Shown: positions 33,760-41,784 of the stretch, in pieces
How the letters are laid out: the number at the start of each line of letters is the position of its first letter
How positions within the stretch are numbered: the stretch's first letter is position 1
Source of the DNA: Salinivirgaceae bacterium
Lineage (GTDB): Bacteria; Bacteroidota; Bacteroidia; Bacteroidales; SZUA-534
Assembly (NCBI GenBank): GCA_017645945.1
Contig: JAGCNL010000024.1
Span: forward strand, 1-43,074
Length of the DNA: 43,074 bases
Direction: 5' to 3'
Made by a program: the position numbers and the translations under genes
The notes under the pieces: model-generated
The model's database searches: none
What the model was told of the DNA's origin: nothing
What the model saw: the letters and a program-made list of their open reading frames with translations, nothing else

Positions 33760-34602
33760 TTAAGAATATAGTTGTTTTAATATTTGCTTGGTTGTCGCAT
33801 TTAACAGCTCGATATTATCATCCGAAATATAACTATTGTGCGCTATTAAACATCGAATGCTATACATTTCTGTCATTTTAACTTTTATCCAATTTTGGTC
33901 TTTAATATCGTCCTTAAAATAATCCCAATTATTTGTAATCAAATCTGCTAATTCGACAAAATCAAGATAATACAAATCGTTATTTCCTCGTAGTGGTAAC
34001 CATTTGTTTGATTGTTCTTCTTTTTTTCTTTCCTCTATTCTTTCTTTCATTTTTCTCGTAAGAGAAACGCTTCCCATATAGTTGTTACCATACTTTTCTG
34101 TAAGTTTTGCATCAATATAATGTCTAATATAGTTTTCCAGAGCATAAAGAGTAACATAGGCATTTGCCATTTTCTTCCCCTTTTCAACCAAATCATCACC
34201 AATATTCAAATAATTACCTCGGGTTACAACCTCTATGATTTTCTTCAATGTATCATTCTCTATTGGCTCAAAAAGTGGTGATATGGATACTTCAACAACA
34301 TCATATCCTGCATTTGCTGGTATAACTCTATCACAAATGGGAATAAGACTTTTTTGTAATCCTACAATTTTATCACTCATTTTTGTGAAAACATCCATAG
34401 AGACATTTATGCGGACTACTACGCCATTAGCATTCCACCTTTTTTCAGAAAACTTGCCAGTATCTGACAACTCACAAACACCATTGCTCAACAATTCTGT
34501 CAAGTCATTCTTAAATTCAGAAGGTACCATTGCTTTTACAATGGCTTTAACTCCTTCATAAAAGCTCGCTTCTGATGGTAATTCATAAGTAAATTCTGCC
34601 AT
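33760..34602 (-). CDS. Swt1-type HEPN domain protein
   Basis: This 280-residue protein has an N-terminal region of about 130 residues that I do not recognise. It is followed by a helical C-terminal domain: YALENYIRHYIDAKLTEKYG (about 152-171), a Lys/Glu-rich stretch, LVxLADLITNNWDYF-like sequence, and MYSIRCLIAHNSYIS. The last contains R-C-L-I-A-H (Arg250 to His255), an exact R-x4-H motif as in RNase-active HEPN domains of the Swt1 group. It is the first gene of a pair with the AlbA_2 protein. A role as a toxin or RNase effector is likely by family, but not shown. Confidence 0.7.
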   Translation of the reverse strand: MAEFTYELPSEASFYEGVKAIVKAMVPSEFKNDLTELLSNGVCELSDTGKFSEKRWNANGVVVRINVSMDVFTKMSDKIVGLQKSLIPICDRVIPANAGYDVVEVSISPLFEPIENDTLKKIIEVVTRGNYLNIGDDLVEKGKKMANAYVTLYALENYIRHYIDAKLTEKYGNNYMGSVSLTRKMKERIEERKKEEQSNKWLPLRGNNDLYYLDFVELADLITNNWDYFKDDIKDQNWIKVKMTEMYSIRCLIAHNSYISDDNIELLNATTKQILKQLYS

Positions 34603-35008
34603 TGTAATAATTACATTTCGTTAGACATTATTTTTTGACCACTCCTTGTTGCAAGAATTAACACCCGATTGGATTTTGATTGTTTATTTGTTTGCAACAA
34701 TTAGCGCCGAGATTGTTGATTTTTATTTAAGTGATACAGTCATTCCTGATACTAACAAGTGATTTTACCTTTCAAAATTAAAAATAATCCGAATCTCATC
34801 AACACTGAACAAAATCTGCCATTATGTCACGCATAATGTTTTGGTTCATCGTTTGTTAATGGTATTATAGTGCCATCGGCACCCGTTGTGCTTAAAATCC
34901 GATTCGGATACAACGGCAGTTTTCAACCAATCTTCCTGACAATTAAGATGGCGGAGTTCCTTCCGTATAAAAGGGGAATAATAATGTTTAATATTTATTT
35001 CTTTTACT
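34603..35008. other. Gene-free stretch with inverted repeats between divergent genes
   Basis: This 406-bp region lies between the HEPN gene (minus) and the 43-aa gene (plus). I see TTGTTGCAA (34646-34654) and TTGCAACAA (34692-34700) as a perfect 9-bp inverted repeat with a 37-bp spacer. CATTATG/CATAATG (34820-34838) forms a hairpin with a TCACG loop. ATCCG-ATT-CGGAT near 34907-34919 is a third, short dyad. No convincing protein gene or complete promoter was found. Confidence 0.45.
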
Positions 35009-35140
35009 ATGGGAATTAAAACTGGACCTAAAAGAATCGCAAAACGTACGGGAGCGCCTGACCGTCGTCAAAGAGACAACAAAGAAACGCCTGGGAATAC
35101 GTCTTCTTTGAAACCCCATATTCACAAGAAAGGGGATTAA
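35009..35140 (+). CDS. Very basic 43-residue protein
   Basis: An ATG at 35009 opens a 43-residue frame ending in TAA 35138-35140. The product starts MGIKTGPKRIAKRTGAPDRRQ and ends IHKKGD. About a third of its residues are Lys, Arg or His, with no hydrophobic core, so it should be disordered or nucleic-acid binding. It is followed at once by several hairpins and a terminator. I do not recognise it. The coding call rests on the ATG, the basic composition and the downstream terminator, so a non-coding transcript is the alternative. Confidence 0.4.
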   Translation: MGIKTGPKRIAKRTGAPDRRQRDNKETPGNTSSLKPHIHKKGD

Positions 35141-35155
35141 ACTCCAAATAAAAAA

Positions 35156-35226
35156 CGGATGCTTGTTAATGCATCCGCGGGGTAAATAATGTTTTCTTTC
35201 CACTCCAACCTTGCGGCAACAAGGTT
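35156..35226 (+). other. Two hairpins after the 43-aa gene
   Basis: CGGATGC (35156-35162) pairs with GCATCCG (35171-35177). AACCTTG (35207-35213) pairs with CAAGGTT (35220-35226). Neither has a T-run. With the terminator that follows they form a three-hairpin 3' region, which could be the untranslated end of the small gene or a small RNA. Confidence 0.5.
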
Positions 35227-35243
35227 ATGAGTTGTTTCAAAGC

Positions 35244-35277
35244 CGCTGTCATTTTGGCACTATGACAGCGACTTTTT
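35244..35277 (+). terminator. Intrinsic terminator
   Basis: CGCTGTCAT (35244-35252) pairs with ATGACAGCG (35262-35270) around a 9-nt loop, followed by ACTTTTT. It ends the 43-aa gene transcript and isolates the leader RNA 2 unit downstream. Confidence 0.8.
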
Positions 35278-35383
35278 ATTTTAAAAACGGCGCAAATATA
35301 ACGTATCAATTAAAAATAGTATTTCTTTTTCAAAGTTTGTGATTAGACTTTCACACTCTTTAGTATCGCTTCATATTTTCCAC

Positions 35384-35414
35384 TTTCATTTTTCATTCTA
35401 CTCTTATATCTTTG
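35384..35414 (+). promoter_or_regulatory. Promoter of structured leader RNA 2
   Basis: TATCTTTG (35407-35414) is an exact -7 match and identical to the box before leader RNA 1. TTTC (35384-35387), one base off TTTG, lies 19 bp upstream. Confidence 0.6.
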
Positions 35415-35473
35415 ACCTCGTTAAACATTTAAAAAACAAAGAACAATTTAAGTATAAAACGTTAACATATTGA

Positions 35474-35616
35474 GCTTGAGCTCTATTCTCCGAATCCGTA
35501 AACGACCAATTTTTATGCAGGAGAGGTATAGCAGCGAGAGGTTCACGCCGATGTGCGTGAGCCATTTCGTGCTTATTTCCTGCTATGCTTTGGTCGGCTG
35601 ACGGATTCGAATAAGC
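35474..35616 (+). ncRNA. Structured leader RNA 2 (6S-like rod)
   Basis: Six nested helices close one rod: GCTT (35474-35477)/AAGC (35613-35616); ATTC (35485-35488)/GAAT (35609-35612); GAATCCGT (35492-35499)/ACGGATTC (35601-35608); CGACCAA (35503-35509)/TTGGTCG (35590-35596); GCAGG (35517-35521)/CCTGC (35579-35583); GGTTCACGC (35540-35548)/GCGTGAGCC (35555-35563) with a 6-nt loop. An open bubble of 18 and 15 nt separates the last two. The plan equals that of leader RNA 1, yet the helix sequences differ, so structure rather than sequence is shared. T7 (35641-35647) follows and ends at the HTH start codon. A central bubble in a long rod is also the form of 6S RNA. Confidence 0.65.
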
Positions 35617-35647
35617 ATTAAAAAACGAAATGGTTTGCGCTTTTTTT

Positions 35648-35878
35648 ATGGCATCCAACAAAATACACATCGGCCAACTTATCCAGCAACAGTTGAAAGC
35701 ACAAGGACGAACAGTTACGTGGTTTGCACAACGGCTCAACTACGACCGCAGCAACGTTTACAAGATTTTCTCAAAACAACACATAGATACTGACTTGCTG
35801 TTGACAATATCCAAGACCCTCAATTACAATTTCTTTCGCGCCTACACCGAACAATTGCCAACTGACACCACATTATAG
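35648..35878 (+). CDS. Small HTH (Cro/C1-type) DNA-binding protein, copy 2
   Basis: From ATG 35648 the protein has 76 residues: MASNKIHIGQLIQQQLKAQG, then a helix-turn-helix at about 21-44 (RTVTWFAQRLNYDRSNVYKIF), then LLLTISKTLNYNF. It aligns through its length with residues 5-70 of the HTH protein at 21080, but lacks that protein's C-terminal tail. An upstream non-ATG start in the same frame would add MVCAFF, read through the T-run, and was rejected. It has no visible ribosome binding site, and the ATG directly follows seven T. The next gene, first of the caspase operon, starts 108 bp downstream. Confidence 0.83.
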   Translation: MASNKIHIGQLIQQQLKAQGRTVTWFAQRLNYDRSNVYKIFSKQHIDTDLLLTISKTLNYNFFRAYTEQLPTDTTL

Positions 35879-35925
35879 TGTAGACATAATGGCCACAAAA
35901 ACGTTGACTATATGGCATCAATATC

Positions 35926-35958
35926 TTGATTTTAAAGCATTTCTAATTGGTAGTTTTA
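35926..35958 (+). promoter_or_regulatory. Possible promoter of the caspase operon
   Basis: TTGA (35926-35929), 21 bp, then TAGTTTTA (35951-35958), which departs from TAnnTTTG at the last base. It is 28 bp before the first start codon. The operon could also be read from the HTH transcript. Confidence 0.3.
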
Positions 35959-35986
35959 AGAATTGTTAAATTTAAAATGTACGATT

Positions 35987-36649
35987 ATGAAAAAGATTTT
36001 ATTATCGATGCTGATGATTGCTATTGTGACTACAACAAACGCACAATTGTGGATTGGTGGCGGTGTGGGCTTCAATTCGGGAAGCATAAAAAATGTTGCC
36101 GACTCAGAGACTAAAAGCAATAAGGACAGTTTAACGCTCTCAATTTCACCGAAAATTGGCTATCGGATTAACAAACTCGATATTGGCCTAAAATTCACTT
36201 ATGCCACAACGCGATTGTATCCTGACAAAGAAAAGAATGATAACAATTGGAACCAAACAACGGGGTATTCTATATCTGCTTTTGCTCGCTATGCTCTTAT
36301 AAGTGTTGGAGATTTCTCATTAAGGGCTGTTGCCGACATTTCGTGTGGCGCGTCTAAACCAAAAACAAGTAAGGGAGAAAAAAACAAAGAGGCGAAGATA
36401 ACTGAAGGCGACAAAACCACAGCCATAGCCTTCAACCTCTACCCCATGCTTTCTTACTCATTATCTAACCATTTCGAATTGGAAGCCGACTTGAATTTTA
36501 TGGGATTAACAGCAAGCTTTGCTAAAAAACCAATTGACGATGATAAGGTTGACCGTAGCGTAAATTATAGTAGTGTTGGATTGGCAATCAACAATAATGC
36601 TGTTACCGTATCAAGTTTAATGAATGTCGGACTTATCTATAAATTTTGA
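35987..36649 (+). CDS. Outer-membrane beta-barrel protein (porin-like)
   Basis: From ATG 35987 the protein has 220 residues. A signal peptide (MKKILLSMLMIAIVTTTNAQ) is followed by LWIGGGVGFNSGS and alternating polar/hydrophobic strands (KIGYRINKLDIGLKFTYAT, FARYALISVGDFSLRAVADISCG), ending in LMNVGLIYKF with a terminal Phe. This is the small eight-stranded OmpA/OMP_b-brl type of barrel. It is the first of four close genes and would place the system in the outer membrane. A start eight codons upstream was rejected because it breaks the signal peptide. No cargo or binding function can be read from sequence. Confidence 0.82.
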   Translation: MKKILLSMLMIAIVTTTNAQLWIGGGVGFNSGSIKNVADSETKSNKDSLTLSISPKIGYRINKLDIGLKFTYATTRLYPDKEKNDNNWNQTTGYSISAFARYALISVGDFSLRAVADISCGASKPKTSKGEKNKEAKITEGDKTTAIAFNLYPMLSYSLSNHFELEADLNFMGLTASFAKKPIDDDKVDRSVNYSSVGLAINNNAVTVSSLMNVGLIYKF

Positions 36650-36651
36650 AT

Positions 36652-37320
36652 ATGAAAAAGTTATTGATTCTTATTTGTACGATTGCACTGACAAACGTTT
36701 CGTATTCTCAAATTGAAATCGAGAAATATGGAGAGTTTAAGTTGTCAGCATTCAGCCAACCTTTAAGTTTGTTTTCAAATGCGTCTTCTGCAACATCTGG
36801 CCAATTATTCTTTATCCAAGTAATGTCTGGTTACGATGCAACGGAGTTCCATTTTCCTGATCGAAAGACGTTCGATAATTTTGTATCCGCGGTAGAAAAA
36901 GCGATTCCTATTTACAAAGAATGGAGTGAAATAGCCAAGAAAAATTCCGTCCACTTTTTTGCAAAGAATATGGGAATTAGAGATATAGAAACGTGGATAT
37001 ATTTCATTTGCAATGGGAACCTATATCGTACAGGTGGTGTCAGAGTAAATCCAATGTTTTATGTTGACAATGACGGTAAATGCTTCTTTATTTTGGAAAC
37101 AAAAATGGTAGCAAAAGAAAAGTGGGATGCATTTGGCGATTATAGGCTATTTGGTTACGATGTAATTAAAAACAAGCACGAATTAGTGGAAAATGCTGAT
37201 GCAAGGTGTAGATTGGTTTTTTCGTCAGTCGAGGAAATCAGCAATTTGTTAACCAAATTAAAAGATATGTTACTGCTATCGGATGATAATCAAATGCAAT
37301 CAAAATTATTTCAACAATAG
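36652..37320 (+). CDS. Secreted protein of unknown function
   Basis: From ATG 36652, 2 bp after the preceding stop, the protein has 222 residues. A signal peptide (MKKLLILICTIALTNVSYSQ) precedes a mixed alpha/beta domain with GYDATEFHFPDRKTFDNF and WIYFICNGNLYRTGG, and ends in a polar Gln-rich tail. I do not recognise a family and see no catalytic motif. Tight spacing to both neighbours (2 bp each side) shows it belongs to the barrel-caspase operon, so a periplasmic accessory role is inferred. Base composition is low in GC, like the first half of the next gene. Confidence 0.72.
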   Translation: MKKLLILICTIALTNVSYSQIEIEKYGEFKLSAFSQPLSLFSNASSATSGQLFFIQVMSGYDATEFHFPDRKTFDNFVSAVEKAIPIYKEWSEIAKKNSVHFFAKNMGIRDIETWIYFICNGNLYRTGGVRVNPMFYVDNDGKCFFILETKMVAKEKWDAFGDYRLFGYDVIKNKHELVENADARCRLVFSSVEEISNLLTKLKDMLLLSDDNQMQSKLFQQ

Positions 37321-37322
37321 GT

Positions 37323-39164
37323 ATGAGAATTTTAATAATACTATGTATTCAATTGTTTTTGTGCACATCCATATATGCAGACGATTTTGTTTATAGGTAT
37401 AATGGCGCGACATTAGCATATAAAATTATAAGTGCAAAAGAACAAACAGTTAGAGTAGCTAGTGGACATTACCATTATAAGGATGTCGTTATACCAAGCC
37501 AAGTAGAATATCAAGGAAATATATTTACTGTAACAAGTATTTCAGATTATGCATTTAGAGACTGCAAGGAATTAAAATCCATAGTCATTCCTAATACAGT
37601 TACACATATTGGTTGGGATGCATTTATTAATTGCTCAAATTTAGAATGTGGAATTCCCAAATCAGTGAATAAAATAGAAGTTAGAGCTTTTAGTGGATGC
37701 AAAAAAATATATTGTGAAGCACAATCAAAACCTGCAGAATGGAAAAAAGATTGGAGTAAAAACACAGATGTAGTTTGGGGTGCTGATTTGGCGGCAATAT
37801 TCAACTACAATAAAGAATCATCAGAGTCGGGAACACCATTATTTTCGGTTTATGCTAAAAAAATAGTTGAATCCGAACTGAACGAATGGCAGAAAAAAGG
37901 TGAATTTGAGAAAGTTGATGATTGGAAACAAAGAGTGACAAACGAAACTCGAAATGCTAAAATCAAAGAGTTGTCGCAAAAAGCAGAGAAAACGTATATA
38001 GAAAAATACCAAGATAAGAAAACCGCCTTTGAATTAGGGGAATATGATGCAGAAAATGAAGTGTTTATGGTTGAGAACCAAAAATATGGACATCTTTTGG
38101 TTCCCGTACCTATCGAAAAAGCATCGATATTCAAACAACAATGGTCATCAATATCAAAAGAGACAAAATACATTATCGAAAATGATACCATTGCCCTTGC
38201 CGAAGTTCTGTTTTCGTTACCTGGCGGCGAACAATACAAATACAGCCACCAGACATCTCTCAATTACGAAATGGCCGAGATTGACTACAATTTTGAGCCG
38301 TTAGAACTTGATTTGCAAACAAAAGGACAATCTACCGCCCGAGGACAGCAGACAATTACATCATCGAAAAAAATATTGGGAGTGTCTGATATAGACACTG
38401 ATATTCCAATTTCCAATGTAAAGTCCGACAACACTTTTGCGGTAATCATTGCTAACGAGGATTATCAACAAGTTGCACAAGTCCCCTATGCGGTTAATGA
38501 TGGTCGTGTATTTGCCGAGTATTGTCGTAAAGTGCTGGGATTGAATGATAATAACATTCATTTTGTTGACAATGCCACACTCAACAATATGAAATTTCAT
38601 ATCAACTGGCTCAAAAATGTTATTGAAGCCTACAATGGCGAAGCGCGTGTGATTTTCTATTATGCTGGTCACGGCATACCAGATGAATCTCAAAAGACTG
38701 CTTATTTGCTACCAATTGACGGTTATGGAACAGACGTGTCTACAGGCTATAAATTAGACGATTTGTACAGCACTTTGGGCAATCTGCCGAGCAAGTCGGT
38801 TACTGTATTCTTGGATGCTTGTTTCAGTGGCGCCAATCGCGACGGACAGATGCTGGCAAGCGCACGTGGTGTGGCAATCAAAGCCAAGAGCAGCGCACCC
38901 GTTGGCAATATGGTTGTTTTTTCGGCCGCCCAGGGCGACGAGACCGCCTATCCCAACAACGAGCAGCAGCACGGAATGTTTACTTATTACCTATTGAAGA
39001 AAATCAAAGAAACAGAAGGTGATGTAACTTACAAGGATTTGGGTGATTACGTAACCGATAATGTGCGCAAGCAATCAATTGTGGTGAACGGCAAGAGCCA
39101 AACGCCCGTGGTTGTGCCGTCGGCAACCGTTGGTGGCAATTGGGAATCGTGGAAACTAAAATAG
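37323..39164 (+). CDS. Secreted LRR-caspase (peptidase C14) protein
   Basis: This 613-residue protein has a signal peptide (MRILIILCIQLFLCTSIYA). BspA-like LRR_5 repeats follow at about 45-140 (VTSISDYAFRDCKELKSIVIPNTVTHIGWDAF type). A charged helical linker covers about 165-270. The caspase-like domain at about 370-590 has YYAGHG with His450 and LDACFSG with Cys500, the complete catalytic dyad of peptidase C14. Family members cleave after Arg/Lys or Asp; specificity is not readable here. Export makes it a periplasmic or surface enzyme, unlike cytoplasmic defence caspases. The first 1.4 kb is AT-rich and the last 0.4 kb, with the catalytic Cys, is clearly GC-richer, a mosaic. It is followed by a DUF4384 gene. 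Confidence 0.9.
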   Translation: MRILIILCIQLFLCTSIYADDFVYRYNGATLAYKIISAKEQTVRVASGHYHYKDVVIPSQVEYQGNIFTVTSISDYAFRDCKELKSIVIPNTVTHIGWDAFINCSNLECGIPKSVNKIEVRAFSGCKKIYCEAQSKPAEWKKDWSKNTDVVWGADLAAIFNYNKESSESGTPLFSVYAKKIVESELNEWQKKGEFEKVDDWKQRVTNETRNAKIKELSQKAEKTYIEKYQDKKTAFELGEYDAENEVFMVENQKYGHLLVPVPIEKASIFKQQWSSISKETKYIIENDTIALAEVLFSLPGGEQYKYSHQTSLNYEMAEIDYNFEPLELDLQTKGQSTARGQQTITSSKKILGVSDIDTDIPISNVKSDNTFAVIIANEDYQQVAQVPYAVNDGRVFAEYCRKVLGLNDNNIHFVDNATLNNMKFHINWLKNVIEAYNGEARVIFYYAGHGIPDESQKTAYLLPIDGYGTDVSTGYKLDDLYSTLGNLPSKSVTVFLDACFSGANRDGQMLASARGVAIKAKSSAPVGNMVVFSAAQGDETAYPNNEQQHGMFTYYLLKKIKETEGDVTYKDLGDYVTDNVRKQSIVVNGKSQTPVVVPSATVGGNWESWKLK

Positions 39165-39174
39165 TTAGTTGTTT

Positions 39175-40053
39175 ATGAAGCGGTTGCTTTGCGCGATAAT
39201 GCTTTTAGTAAGCCTACAACTTCAAGCGCAGGACGAGCGAACAATAAGCGGAAGCTACCGTTACTATGTTCCTGCCAACGAATCATTGGAAGCGGCGCGA
39301 CACACCGCCATCCAACGCGCACGCCTCACTGCCCTTGCACGTGAGTTTGGCGAGACGCTGTCACAAACACAAGCAATAACAACAAAAGAGGATGTCAACG
39401 GCTATACTGATGCTCTCTACACATCGGGCGAGAACAGCGTCAACGGAGAGTGGTTGCAAGACACCAGCGAACCCATTATGGAGCAAGGTTTTGAGAATGG
39501 ACAACTGTACATTCAAGTCTTTGTCAGCGGCAAAGCTCGGAGTGTGCAGCGCTCGTCTGTTGAGATTCACTATCAAGTGCTTCGCAACGGCACCAGTCGC
39601 CAATTCGTTTCAACCGATTTCAATTCGGGCGACCAGCTCTACTTGCAGTTTCAGTCGCCAGTCAGCGGTTTTGTGGCTATATATTTGATAGATGAAACAA
39701 AAACTGCCTATTGCTTGCTACCTTATCGCAATCAGAAAAACGGTAGCCAAAAAGTAGAAGCAAACCGACAATACATCTTTTTTAACGCCAACGGTGATGT
39801 CACCAACACAATTGACGAGTACGAACTCAATTGCGACGATGGCAATACAATGGTTTTCAACGAATTGTATATAATCTTTTCAGAAAACGATTTTGCAAAA
39901 ACAGTTGATTATGAAGCTGGTAAAAGCCAATCAGGTTTGGAACTGCCGCGTTCACTGCCGTTCAACGATTTTCTTTCGTGGCTAAACAAGAAACGCTCTA
40001 CAGACAACAAAATGCAAGTAGTGAAAGAGACGGTGAGTGTGAAGGGAGAGTGA
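39175..40053 (+). CDS. Secreted DUF4384 domain protein
   Basis: From ATG 39175 the protein has 292 residues; a signal peptide (MKRLLCAIMLLVSLQLQAQ) precedes a helical segment with AARHTAIQRARLTALAREFG. The DUF4384 domain runs at about 150-250, with FNSGDQLYLQFQSPVSGFVAIYLIDE and CLLPYRN. DUF4384 proteins often sit beside caspase or serine/threonine kinase genes in bacteria and are thought to be envelope accessory proteins. It lies 10 bp after the caspase gene and is the last of the four-gene operon. The gene converges on the Rrf2 regulator with a 40-bp gap and no clear terminator. Confidence 0.83.
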   Translation: MKRLLCAIMLLVSLQLQAQDERTISGSYRYYVPANESLEAARHTAIQRARLTALAREFGETLSQTQAITTKEDVNGYTDALYTSGENSVNGEWLQDTSEPIMEQGFENGQLYIQVFVSGKARSVQRSSVEIHYQVLRNGTSRQFVSTDFNSGDQLYLQFQSPVSGFVAIYLIDETKTAYCLLPYRNQKNGSQKVEANRQYIFFNANGDVTNTIDEYELNCDDGNTMVFNELYIIFSENDFAKTVDYEAGKSQSGLELPRSLPFNDFLSWLNKKRSTDNKMQVVKETVSVKGE

Positions 40054-40093
40054 AATACTTAAAACTTCGAAAACTTATAACTTAAAACTTTAT

Positions 40094-40531
40094 CTACAAC
40101 CCCGCACTCATATACTCAAAATCAACCTTTGTGTTCATCAGGTCGGCAATGGTGTAACCATCGAAAAACTCGTTCACCGTTTCGTAAAGTTTCTTCCACA
40201 TTGGCAGAGTGCGGCAAATCTGTGCACGCTCGCACGGCCTTGCATCGCAGCCCAGACATGCAACTGGTGCCAGCGAGCCTTCGGTTGCGTGAAGAATGTC
40301 ACTCAAGCGGTATTCCTGCGGTGGGCGGTTCAGACGGTAGCCGCCGCCTTTGCCATGGACACCGTCAATCAGCCCCGACTTCGACAGCGCCGCGGTTATG
40401 CTCTCAAGATATTTCAACGAGATGTCCTGTCGTTCCGAAATGTCCTTCAGTCTTGTATAGCCCGTCGAACCCTGCTCCGCAAGGTCAATCATCACTCTGA
40501 TAGCGTATCTTCCACGTGTTGAAATCATCAT
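40094..40531 (-). CDS. Rrf2/IscR-type transcriptional regulator
   Basis: From the ATG at 40531 (or the adjacent ATG at 40528) the protein has 145 residues and opens MMISTRGRYAIRVMIDLAEQG, the conserved start of Rrf2 proteins. The winged helix covers about 1-65 (DISERQDISLKYLESI, KGGGYRLNRP). A cysteine cluster CLGCDARPCERAQIC at about 92-106 could bind an iron-sulfur cluster as in IscR. It lies 176 bp downstream of cysK on the same strand, which fits control of cysteine synthesis as with CymR or IscR. Its promoter holds a perfect inverted repeat, suggesting self-repression. A longer reading from 40561 adds ten residues without family support. Confidence 0.88.
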   Translation of the reverse strand: MMISTRGRYAIRVMIDLAEQGSTGYTRLKDISERQDISLKYLESITAALSKSGLIDGVHGKGGGYRLNRPPQEYRLSDILHATEGSLAPVACLGCDARPCERAQICRTLPMWKKLYETVNEFFDGYTIADLMNTKVDFEYMSAGL

Positions 40532-40545
40532 AGTTGCATAGTATT

Positions 40546-40589
40546 TTGGTGCAATATACAAATTTTAACCAACCATTGCACCAATCAAA
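40546..40589 (-). promoter_or_regulatory. Promoter and dyad operator of the Rrf2 gene
   Basis: On the minus strand TTTG (40586-40589), 19 bp, then AAAATTTG (40559-40566) gives a promoter with one mismatch in the -7 box. TTGGTGCAAT (40546-40555) and ATTGCACCAA (40575-40584) form a perfect 10-bp inverted repeat with a 19-bp spacer. One arm lies between the two promoter boxes and the other covers the likely transcription start, a position typical for a repressor. Confidence 0.6.
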
Positions 40590-40707
40590 TTACAATGGTC
40601 TTGTAAATGATTGAAATTTAGTTTGTTATTTTTTAGAAAAGAAAAATCCGCGCACCAGCCGTGCCGACATTTCTGCCGCCACGCAGCCAGTGCGCAGATA
40701 ATTATCG

Positions 40708-41640
40708 CTATTCGGCGAACAGACTTGTACTCAGATAGCGGTCGCCTGTGTCAGGCAGAAGAACAACAATTGTCTTTCCTTTGTTTTCTGGGCGTTTGGC
40801 CAGCTCGATTGCTGCCCAAACAGCCGCACCCGACGAAATGCCGACCAGAACACCTTCAGAACGGCCAACCTCGCGGCCTGTCGCGAAAGCGTCCTCGTTC
40901 GAAACGGGGATAATCTCGTCATAAACTTTGGTGTCGAGCACGTCGGGAACAAAGCCAGCGCCAATGCCCTGAATCTTGTGCGGACCAGGAACGCCAGTCG
41001 AAAGCACTGCCGATGATGCTGGCTCAACAGCCACGATTTTCACGCCTGGTTTCTTCGATTTCAGATATTTGCCAACGCCTGTGATGGTTCCGCCAGTGCC
41101 AACGCCTGCCACAAAAATGTCAACTTGCCCGTCGGTGTCCTCAAAAATCTCAGGACCAGTAGTCTCAATGTGAGCCTTCGGGTTGGCCGGATTCACAAAT
41201 TGGCCCGGAATGAAGCTGTTTGGCGTTGCTTCGGCAAGTTCCTGCGCTTTCGCGATGGCGCCCTTCATGCCCTTTGTACCATCCGACAGAACAACTTCGG
41301 CACCGTAAGCCTTCATCAGTTGACGACGCTCAACGCTCATCGTCTCAGGCATTACAATAATGGCCTTATAGCCGCGGGCTGCAGCCACGCTTGCCAGACC
41401 GATGCCGGTGTTTCCGCTTGTCGGCTCAATAATGACCGAACCCGGTTTCAGTTTTCCGGCACGCTCGGCGTCTTCAATCATTGCTTTCGCGATACGGTCT
41501 TTGACGCTGCCTGCGGGGTTGAAATACTCAAGTTTGGCAATGACTTTTGCCTGCAAATTGTGAGCCGACTCTATGCGGCTGAATTCCAAAAGTGGGGTGT
41601 GGCCAATCAGTTCGTCGGCCGATTTGTAAATTCTTGACAT
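40708..41640 (-). CDS. cysK: Cysteine synthase A
   Basis: This 310-residue PLP enzyme makes L-cysteine from O-acetylserine and sulfide in the cytoplasm. The PLP lysine is Lys47 in [10 protein letters not shown]. The substrate loop PTSGNTG and the phosphate-binding GTGGT loop ([15 protein letters not shown]) are present, with GISSGAA near the C-terminus. Length matches CysK and there is no CBS domain as in cystathionine beta-synthase. It lies between a metY-like gene and the Rrf2 regulator, all on the minus strand, so the trio forms a sulfur-assimilation cluster. The gap of 144 bp to metY holds no clear terminator or promoter. Residues 41641-41784 show nothing else. Confidence 0.95.
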   Translation of the reverse strand: MSRIYKSADELIGHTPLLEFSRIESAHNLQAKVIAKLEYFNPAGSVKDRIAKAMIEDAERAGKLKPGSVIIEPTSGNTGIGLASVAAARGYKAIIVMPETMSVERRQLMKAYGAEVVLSDGTKGMKGAIAKAQELAEATPNSFIPGQFVNPANPKAHIETTGPEIFEDTDGQVDIFVAGVGTGGTITGVGKYLKSKKPGVKIVAVEPASSAVLSTGVPGPHKIQGIGAGFVPDVLDTKVYDEIIPVSNEDAFATGREVGRSEGVLVGISSGAAVWAAIELAKRPENKGKTIVVLLPDTGDRYLSTSLFAE

Positions 41641-41784
41641 ATTATTCAGTTTTAATTTAATTCATATTCGTTGTTTCGAGTTCGAAGTTTAAAGTTGCAA
41701 TTTACGAGTTAATCGATACACTTGACCAATTTTTTCTTCCCTTTTAATCGCACTTTAAATCTCTCAAACTCTATCATTTATTCA

